Source of the DNA: Pseudomonadota bacterium
GTDB lineage: Bacteria; Desulfobacterota; Syntrophia; Syntrophales; UBA5619
Reading direction: 5' to 3'
Length of the DNA stretch: 48,443 bases
NCBI GenBank assembly: GCA_018827585.1
Contig: JAHJXP010000222.1
Span: forward strand, 1-48,443
The notes beneath the pieces were generated by a model. That model saw nothing but the letters and a program-made list of their open reading frames with translations, was not told the DNA's origin and searched no databases. The position numbers and the translations under genes are program-made. Positions 42,863 through 48,443 of this stretch are shown piece by piece; the stretch's first letter is position 1, and each line of letters opens with the position of its first letter.

Positions 42863-43939
42863 ATGAAGCACAAGAAGAAATACGGATTTGCCCCCGATTA
42901 TGCGGTGCCCCCCGGAAAGACGCTCCATGAGGTCATGGTCTCTCTGGGCATGTCCCAGAGAGAGATGGCGGTGCGCACCGGTCTTACCGTGCAGACGCTG
43001 ATCAGAATCTTTAAGGGCGATCAGCCGATCTCTTACGAAACCGCCAACCGCCTCGAATTGGTGACCGGCGTACCCGTCCGGTACTGGAACAACCTGGAAC
43101 TCCAATACCAGGAGCAGTTGGCCAGGCTTGCGGAGTCAAAGAGATTGCAGTCCGACTTGGATTGGCTGCAGACCATTCCCGTCAAAGAACTAACGGAACG
43201 CAAGTACCTGAAACCCGGGCAGGAAAAGATCGAATTGCTCCGGGAAACGCTGGCTTTCTACGGTGTCTGCAGCGTCCGGGCATGGCATGAGCTCTGGGAT
43301 GCGCCTGCCGTAGCCGCGCGGCGTTCGCAGTGTTTCGAGTCGCAACCGGGGCCGGCATCCGCCTGGATCAGGCAGGGGGAATTGATGGCCCGGGAAACGG
43401 AATGCAAGCCATACGACCGGAATCGGTTTCAGCAAGTTCTCCAAACGCTCCGTCGACTGACACGCGAAGAACCTGAAAATTTTGAACCGGAAACGAAAAA
43501 GCTTTGTGCGGAAGCCGGTGTGGCCCTCTCTCTCGTTCGTGAAATGAAGAATGCGCCCTGGAACGGGGCCACCAGATGGCTGTCGCCGCAAAAGGCCATG
43601 ATCCTTCTCTGTCTGCGGGGAAAAAGCGAGGACAAGTTCTGGTTTTCCTTTTTCCACGAGGCGGGGCATGTGTTGCACGACAGCAAAAAAGATCTGCTCA
43701 TCAACGACGGCAGCAGCGACGATCCGCGCGAGGAAAGGGCCAATCGGTTTGCCGCCGATTTCCTGATCCCTTCCCGCTACGATGAGGAAATCCGCGCCTG
43801 CCGTTCGCGCGATGAAATTGTCCAATTGGCCGATCGATTGGGCATCTCCCCGGGCATCGTCGCCGGACGATATCAACACCTGACGAAGAGATGGAGTTAT
43901 TTCAAAGGCCTGATCCGAACGTTCCATTGGAAGGTATGA
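42863..43939 (+). CDS. HigA-type antitoxin fused to an ImmA/IrrE (M78) metallopeptidase domain
   Basis: 358 residues. Residues 20-80 are a HigA/XRE helix-turn-helix (LGMSQREMAVRTGLTVQTL). The C-terminal half is a zinc peptidase of the ImmA/IrrE family with HEAGH at 265-269 and a downstream acidic ligand in EERANRFAADFLIP (Glu290 or Glu291). The HTH likely binds HigB and the operator at 42475. The peptidase may cleave the antitoxin itself or another repressor in response to stress, as ImmA does. It is longer than the usual 90-120-residue HigA because of the added domain. Confidence 0.88.
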   Translation: MKHKKKYGFAPDYAVPPGKTLHEVMVSLGMSQREMAVRTGLTVQTLIRIFKGDQPISYETANRLELVTGVPVRYWNNLELQYQEQLARLAESKRLQSDLDWLQTIPVKELTERKYLKPGQEKIELLRETLAFYGVCSVRAWHELWDAPAVAARRSQCFESQPGPASAWIRQGELMARETECKPYDRNRFQQVLQTLRRLTREEPENFEPETKKLCAEAGVALSLVREMKNAPWNGATRWLSPQKAMILLCLRGKSEDKFWFSFFHEAGHVLHDSKKDLLINDGSSDDPREERANRFAADFLIPSRYDEEIRACRSRDEIVQLADRLGISPGIVAGRYQHLTKRWSYFKGLIRTFHWKV

Positions 43940-43985
43940 TTTCCATATTGTGACAATGGCGTTTCTTACAAAAGGGAGAGGAAGT

Positions 43986-45455
43986 TTGACGAGAACGATC
44001 TTCATCAGCGGCGTCCAGAAAGAACTGGCCCGGGAACGTAGGGTGATACGGGACTTTGTCCGGAACGATCCGCTTCTGCGACGTTATTTCGATGTCTTCC
44101 TTTTTGAAGACCTGCCGGCATCGGACCGATCAGCGGAGGACGTTTACCTGGAGCGGGTGGATCGTTGCCGGGTTTACGTCGGGCTCTTCGGAAAGGAATA
44201 CGGAGCGGAAGACGCAGATGGTGGTCTATCCCCCACCGAAAAAGAATTCGAACGGGCGACGGAGAAGGGCAAGGTTCGCCTCGTTTTCGTCAAGGGGCAG
44301 GATGACCGGGGACGCTATCCGAAGATGCTCAAACTGATCCGCCGGGCGGGGGCGCAGCTTATCCGGCGACGATTTGACGACGTTACCGATCTGACGAGCG
44401 CCCTCTACACCGCTTTGGTCGAGCATCTGGCAGAAACCGGCGATTTGCGGACCCTGCCCTTTGATGCCGCCGCGCCCCTGGGCGCCTCCTTGGAAGATAT
44501 CGCCACGAAGAAGATCCGCTGGTTTCTCGACAAGGCCCATGAGGAGAGGGACTATCCGCTGACCGGTAAAACGCCTATCCGGAAGGCCCTTACCCATTTG
44601 AACCTCCTTGACGGAGACAAACCCAACCATGCGGCGATCCTGCTCTTCGGCAAGACCCCGCAGCGTTTTCTGCCTTCGGCTGAGGTCAAATGCCTCCACT
44701 TCCACGGCAACGAAATCCGGAAGCCGATTCCTTCCTACCAGCTCTATAAGGGAGATGTTTTCGAGCAGGTGGACGAGGCGGTCGATTTCGTCATGTCCAA
44801 AGTTGCGAGGCGCGTGGGAACACGGGACGAGGGGCCGGAAGCGCCGGTCGCCTATGAACTGCCGAAAAAGACCGTCGCCGAGGCCATCGTCAACGCCGTG
44901 GCCCACCGCGACTACACCTCCAGGGCGGGCGTGCAGGTCATGCTCTTCGCCGACCGCCTCGAGGTTTGGAATCCCGGTGAGCTGCCGCCGGACTTGACAC
45001 CGGCGCGGCTAAGAGAACCCCACGCCTCCATCCCGCACAATCCCCTCATCGCCGAGCCGCTCTACCTTGCCCATTACATCGAAAAGGCCGGAACGGGAAC
45101 GCTGGACATGGTCGCCCAATGCCGCGAGGCCGGCCTGCCCGAACCGGATTTCGAAGAGCGCGCCGGGCAATTCGTGGTCACGCTCTGGCGCGACTGGCTG
45201 ACAGCCGAGGTACTGGCCGGGCTCGATCTGAACGAACGGCAGAAGAAAGCCTTGGCTTATATCAAGATCACCGGCCAATTCACAAATCGCGAATATCAGC
45301 AGATTACCGGTGCTATCGCACGGACGGCGTCACGCGATCTGGAGGGGCTGGTCAAAAAAGGTATTGTCCGTATGGTAGGGACTACGGGTAGGAATGCTTA
45401 CTATGTTTTTGAACGTAAACAGGACATAAACAGGACAAACAGGACATCATTCTGA
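43986..45455 (+). CDS. DUF4062 protein with RecG-C-terminal/HATPase-like domain
   Basis: About 489 residues. The N-terminal 100 match DUF4062 (TIFISGVQKELARERRVI, then RVYVGLFGKEYG), a TIR-like Rossmann domain found in defence and signalling proteins. Residues about 160-400 match the divergent ATP-binding region of 'RecG C-terminal'/Schlafen-associated proteins (ALTHLNLLDGDKPNHAAILL, then AIVNAVAHRDYTSRAGVQ, EKAGTGTLDMV). A C-terminal winged helix ends the protein. The TTG at 43986 follows GGGAGAGGAAG and gives the expected N-terminus; GTG 43950 or ATG 43956 are possible. No membrane segment. Confidence 0.85.
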   Translation: MTRTIFISGVQKELARERRVIRDFVRNDPLLRRYFDVFLFEDLPASDRSAEDVYLERVDRCRVYVGLFGKEYGAEDADGGLSPTEKEFERATEKGKVRLVFVKGQDDRGRYPKMLKLIRRAGAQLIRRRFDDVTDLTSALYTALVEHLAETGDLRTLPFDAAAPLGASLEDIATKKIRWFLDKAHEERDYPLTGKTPIRKALTHLNLLDGDKPNHAAILLFGKTPQRFLPSAEVKCLHFHGNEIRKPIPSYQLYKGDVFEQVDEAVDFVMSKVARRVGTRDEGPEAPVAYELPKKTVAEAIVNAVAHRDYTSRAGVQVMLFADRLEVWNPGELPPDLTPARLREPHASIPHNPLIAEPLYLAHYIEKAGTGTLDMVAQCREAGLPEPDFEERAGQFVVTLWRDWLTAEVLAGLDLNERQKKALAYIKITGQFTNREYQQITGAIARTASRDLEGLVKKGIVRMVGTTGRNAYYVFERKQDINRTNRTSF

Positions 45456-45503
45456 GACAGCCGGACATCAATAAACAGGACATAAACGGGACATATAGGA
45501 CAT
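45417..45503 (+). repeat. Array of an 11-bp repeat at the 3' end of the DUF4062 gene
   Basis: AAACAGGACAT or close variants occur at about 45417, 45428, 45437, 45473, 45484 and 45493, mostly at 9-11-base spacing. The array covers the last 12 codons of the gene and runs past the stop at 45453-45455. About 95 further bases separate it from the next gene; they contain a GGGGCAA-type purine-rich repeat and little else. Confidence 0.7.
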
Positions 45504-45598
45504 TGAGAAGGGGCAACAGAGGGGCAAAAGGGGCGCATGCCACTGCACATTAGGACTTTGAAATATGGGTGGTGTCCGCGACAAAGTGAGGTTCATCC

Positions 45599-46735
45599 AT
45601 GACAGCCAACAGCTTCTTCGATGAACAAACCGAGCAATCTCTCGTGAAAGCGACGATTGTCGCCAAATACTTCGATGCATGGGCGAGCGTCATCGTCAAT
45701 ACACAGAAAAGAAATCCCCATCAGCCTCAGAAAATCGCCTACATCGATCTTTTTGCCGGACCGGGCCGCTATAAGGACGGTTCTCAGTCTACTCCCGTCA
45801 AGGTACTACAGAAAGCCATAGAGAAGCCCGATATTCGGGATCGTCTCGTTACCCTTTTTAACGACAAGGATGAGGACAATACCCAGTCGCTGGAGAAGGC
45901 TATTGCGGAAATTCCCGGAATCGAAACCCTGGGGTATAAGCCTCAGGTGAATAATGAAGAGGTCGGAGAAGAGATCGTCAAGATGTTTGAAGGGATGACA
46001 CTCATTCCCACACTATTTTTCGTGGATCCCTGGGGCTATAAAGGCCTTTCGCTTCGCCTGGTCAATTCCGTTTTGAAAGATTGGGGGTGCGACTGCCTTT
46101 TCTTTTTCAATTACATCAGGATCAGCATGGGCCTGAGCAACCCTATCTTCAAGCAGCACATGGATGCTCTCTTCGGTGAAAAACGGGCGGATACGTTAAG
46201 GAAAAAGCTTGAGTTGAACAACCCTGCACGGCGGGAACTGATGATCATCAAGGAGCTTTGCCAGGCGATCAAATCGTATGGTGGGCGCTTTACCCTGCCT
46301 TTCCGTTTCAGGGATGCGACGGGAAACCGCACAAGTCATCACCTGATTTTTGTCAGCAAGAACTTCCGCGGCTACGATATCATGAAAGAGATTATGGCAA
46401 AGGAGAGTTCAAGGGCCGAGCAGGGCGTCCCCTTATTCGAATATAGCCCTGCGGATTTTCTGCCGAAACAGAGCCTGCTGTTTCAACTGTCAAGGCTACT
46501 CGAAGATCTGCAGGACAGGCTCCTGGAAGCTTACGCAGGGCGGACTCTGCCCATGAGGACGATATACGAAGGGCACAGTGTCGATACCCCCTACATCGCA
46601 TCGAATTACAAGAAGGCATTGATAAATCTGGAAAATGATGGGAAGATCACTGCAAGAAAATCCGATGGATCGAGACGGATAAAAGGGACATTTGCAGATG
46701 ATGTTCTCGCAACGTTTCCGGATAGGAAAGAGTGA
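45599..46735 (+). CDS. tcmP: Three-Cys-motif partner protein TcmP
   Basis: 378 residues matching the TcmP family, named for its co-occurrence with a three-cysteine protein. The N-terminal half looks like a SAM-dependent methyltransferase fold: IDLFAGPGRYKDG begins near residue 49 (motif I-like) and FVDPWGYKG at 141-149 takes the place of the catalytic D/N-P-P loop. The C-terminal part resembles a winged helix (TPYIASNYKKALINLENDGK). GTGAGG precedes the ATG. The stop overlaps the upstream region of the partner gene by a GTGA, so the two are coupled. The target of any modification is unknown. Confidence 0.9.
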   Translation: MTANSFFDEQTEQSLVKATIVAKYFDAWASVIVNTQKRNPHQPQKIAYIDLFAGPGRYKDGSQSTPVKVLQKAIEKPDIRDRLVTLFNDKDEDNTQSLEKAIAEIPGIETLGYKPQVNNEEVGEEIVKMFEGMTLIPTLFFVDPWGYKGLSLRLVNSVLKDWGCDCLFFFNYIRISMGLSNPIFKQHMDALFGEKRADTLRKKLELNNPARRELMIIKELCQAIKSYGGRFTLPFRFRDATGNRTSHHLIFVSKNFRGYDIMKEIMAKESSRAEQGVPLFEYSPADFLPKQSLLFQLSRLLEDLQDRLLEAYAGRTLPMRTIYEGHSVDTPYIASNYKKALINLENDGKITARKSDGSRRIKGTFADDVLATFPDRKE

Positions 46736-46737
46736 AG

Positions 46738-47487
46738 ATGGCTGCAAATTCAACGATTGAATGGACGGGATCGACCTGGAACCCGGTCACCGGCTGTACA
46801 AAGATAAGCGAGGGATGCGCCCATTGCTATGCCGAACGTATGGCCCTCCGGCTCAAGGCGATGGGACAGAAAAACTACGTCAACGGGTTTCAGGTAACCT
46901 TGCATCCTCATGCCTTGAATATTCCTTTAAAATGGAAAAGCCCCCATATGATCTTTGTCAATTCCATGGGCGATCTTTTTCACAACGAGGTTCCCCTATC
47001 CTTCATTCAACAGGTCTTTGAAGTCATGAACAAGGCGTATCGGCACCGGTTCCAGATTCTGACCAAGAGGGCGGAACGTCTTGCCGACCTTGCGCCGTCG
47101 CTGAGCTGGACGGAGAACATCTGGATGGGGGTGACGGTGGAAAGCGCCGCCTACCTTTACCGGCTTGAATATCTGCGCAATGTAACGGCTGCCGTCAGGT
47201 TTCTTTCCCTGGAGCCGCTGTTAAGCCCGATACCCGATATGGATCTTACGAAGGTCGATTGGGTGATCGTCGGCGGGGAAAGCGGCCCCGGCGCCCGGCC
47301 CATGAACAAAAGCTGGGTGATCGACATCCGGCAACAATGCCATGACGCAAAAGTTCCCTTCTTTTTTAAACAGTGGGGCGGCGTCAACAAGAAGAATGCT
47401 GGCAGACTGTTGGACGGCACAACGTATGGAGAAATGCCGGCGCGCAACGGCGGGATTTATCAATACAATGATTCGCTAAATTTATAA
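46738..47487 (+). CDS. Three-Cys-motif (phage Gp37/Gp68-like, DUF5131) protein
   Basis: 249 residues of the DUF5131 family. Cys20, Cys27 and Cys30 in TGCTKISEGCAHCYAERM form the three-Cys motif, spaced CxxxxxxCxxC and likely to hold an Fe-S cluster as in radical-SAM-like proteins. Conserved blocks WNPVTGC, FVNSMGDLFH, ILTKRAERL, GVTVES and WVIVGGESGPGARPM are intact. It follows tcmP directly; GTG 46732 is possible, but GGAAAGAG favours ATG 46738. Family members are frequent in phages and mobile islands. The reaction is not established as far as I know. Confidence 0.9.
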   Translation: MAANSTIEWTGSTWNPVTGCTKISEGCAHCYAERMALRLKAMGQKNYVNGFQVTLHPHALNIPLKWKSPHMIFVNSMGDLFHNEVPLSFIQQVFEVMNKAYRHRFQILTKRAERLADLAPSLSWTENIWMGVTVESAAYLYRLEYLRNVTAAVRFLSLEPLLSPIPDMDLTKVDWVIVGGESGPGARPMNKSWVIDIRQQCHDAKVPFFFKQWGGVNKKNAGRLLDGTTYGEMPARNGGIYQYNDSLNL

Positions 47488-47512
47488 AAGCCGAAGGTTG
47501 GGACCATCATTC

Positions 47513-47727
47513 ATGCAAGACTATCTGACAACAGTTATAGGATTTGCAGTTGCCCTTTCAGGCTGGGCGAAGGTGCTTTACGACCATGTCACAAGTAAAC
47601 CAAAGATTCGCGGGCAGGTCTTTCAGATAATGAGAGGCCAAATGGCTAATCCTAATAACAAAGGGCAATATCTCGAAGCTTTCATCGCATATCTGTACTT
47701 GGTTAACAAGCGCCGTAATACAATTCA
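47513..47727 (+). pseudogene. Small membrane-protein gene truncated by an ISL3-type insertion
   Basis: The ATG at 47513 opens a protein with an N-terminal membrane helix (LTTVIGFAVALSGWAKVLYD) and a short basic region (SKPKIRGQVFQIMRGQ), then a beta-like stretch ending YLVNKRRNTIQ. Coding then enters the end of an insertion sequence at 47728 (GGCTCATCTCCC) and stops 11 codons later. The natural protein was surely longer. It lies 25 bases after the three-Cys gene and may belong to that unit. I do not recognise the family. Confidence 0.6.
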
Positions 47728-48443
47728 GGCTCATCTCCCAAGTGAGTGGGTAAATTGACATGGTTTATATCTCCGGCAGCATGCAAGTGAGTATTTTAAG
47801 GCGGAGATATTCTTCATCCCGTAATCCATAGGAGCGACGTTGAATTACTCGGATCTTATTGTTGAGGCCCTCGACAAAGCCCAGAGAGACCTTGTTCTCG
47901 GGGAGACAGTAGGCTGCGATTCCCTCCCAGTGGCTGTCGATCATCTTGGCGAATTTCTCGAAAGGTTCCAGTTTCTGCCCTTTCAGGGACGCACGCCAAT
48001 TCTCGAAGAACTTCCGGGCCCATGTAACGCTGCGGTAGTCCCAAAGTTGTCCGAAGGACTCCTTGAGCAGGTAAGCCGTCTGCAGCCGCTTATTGGCCTT
48101 CAACAGCGTCCGCAGGGCTTTCTTGCCATCCAGGGAGAGGTTCTCCCGATGCGACAACAACGTATATCGTTGCCCCTTGATAAACTTACGATCCTCGCCT
48201 CTCAATCGGGCGTACTCACTGCGGCGCACCGTATCCATCGCCTCGCCGAGATGCCTCAAGGCATGGAACTTGTCGTACAGGATCGCCGCCCCGGACGCGT
48301 GCGACGCACAGGCGTTGCGGAACGGCTTCCACATGTCCATGACCACCAGACGGATTTTGCGGCTCTTCTTATCTCCCAGCCATTCAAAGAACAGATTCAT
48401 GCTGGCCTCCGAACGGTCCGTACCCCCGAACCAGATCGGGCGC
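47728..48443 (-). mobile_element. ISL3-family insertion sequence, one end and transposase 3' part
   Basis: The element begins at GGCTCATCTCCC, which fits the GGCTC start of ISL3-family terminal inverted repeats, and continues through a minus-strand transposase to the end of the window. The other end lies outside. The target duplication (8 bp in this family) cannot be checked here; the bases preceding the end are ACAATTCA. Confidence 0.75.
47765..48443 (-). CDS. ISL3-family transposase, C-terminal part
   Basis: At least 225 codons of a DDE transposase, cut by the window edge at its 5' side. RPIWFGGTDRSEASMNLFF runs through the window end and is a family hallmark. VVMDMWKPFRNA holds the second catalytic aspartate, and GFVEGLNNKIRVIQRRSYG the final glutamate. 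The stop is at 47765-47767, about 40 bases inside the IS end, so the 3' part appears intact. It is transcribed away from the window's right edge toward the truncated membrane-protein gene. Confidence 0.9.
   Translation of the reverse strand, partial: RPIWFGGTDRSEASMNLFFEWLGDKKSRKIRLVVMDMWKPFRNACASHASGAAILYDKFHALRHLGEAMDTVRRSEYARLRGEDRKFIKGQRYTLLSHRENLSLDGKKALRTLLKANKRLQTAYLLKESFGQLWDYRSVTWARKFFENWRASLKGQKLEPFEKFAKMIDSHWEGIAAYCLPENKVSLGFVEGLNNKIRVIQRRSYGLRDEEYLRLKILTCMLPEI

Noticed and set aside
45417..45503. A CRISPR array
   Set aside because: Units are 11 bp with little or no spacer and no cas genes are nearby.

Overview
The window reads as a chromosomal segment of a GC-rich bacterium, most likely an anaerobic Desulfobacterota (Syntrophales or Syntrophorhabdales-like). 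This placement rests on the genes present: a PurS-like/PurL fusion with a long PurQ, GlmM, a lactate-dehydrogenase-like malate dehydrogenase, and an exceptional load of tripartite tricarboxylate transporter (TTT, TctABC) genes. It is an inference, since no rRNA or tRNA was seen. Sigma70-type promoters of the form TTGACA-N17-TATACT occur several times.

Layout. (1) 1-226 is the 3' end of a group II intron (domains V and VI). (2) 253-9477, plus strand: a catabolic cluster with a dienoyl-CoA reductase-like flavoenzyme, an M29/NicX-like metalloenzyme, a DUF6282 hydrolase, a 3-hydroxyisobutyrate dehydrogenase-like enzyme, an internally deleted IlvD-type dehydratase, a cupin and TctB-TctA. It ends in a mosaic of Gfo/Idh/MocA and TctC debris. 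(3) 9769-15405, minus strand: cupin, zinc alcohol dehydrogenase, a lone TctC, a fused TRAP permease and a TAXI binding protein. (4) 15769-23062, plus strand: two consecutive TctC-TctB-TctA sets (the second TctA carries a frameshift at a run of nine G) and a Gfo/Idh/MocA oxidoreductase. A back-to-back pair of consensus promoters separates blocks 3 and 4. (5) 23486-28347: a further TctCBA set with an SDR and an ACMSD-like amidohydrolase, followed by two convergent TctA 3' remnants. (6) 28786-31459, minus strand: zinc alcohol dehydrogenase, class II aldolase, creatininase family.

Housekeeping follows: purQ, purL and glmM on the minus strand, mdh on the plus strand, a perfect bidirectional terminator, then a bactofilin-like membrane protein and a DedA protein on the minus strand.

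From 40.5 kb to the end the character changes to an accessory/defence island: a DUF6088 (AbiEi-like) gene overlapping a Fic gene, a HigB toxin with a HigA-ImmA/IrrE fusion, a DUF4062-HATPase protein, the TcmP/three-Cys (Gp37/Gp68-like) pair, and a small membrane-protein gene cut by an ISL3-family insertion sequence that runs off the window.

How they work together (inference): blocks 2-6 look like a substrate-uptake and oxidation island. Several high-affinity carboxylate importers feed NAD(P)- and flavin-dependent dehydrogenases, dehydratases, aldolases and hydrolases acting on small carboxylated compounds. At least six internally deleted, truncated or frameshifted genes, most of them transporter or dehydrogenase copies, suggest ongoing recombination between repeated paralogues. 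The strongest candidates for undescribed biology are the DUF6088-Fic unit with its own operator, the DUF4062-HATPase protein and the TcmP/three-Cys pair.
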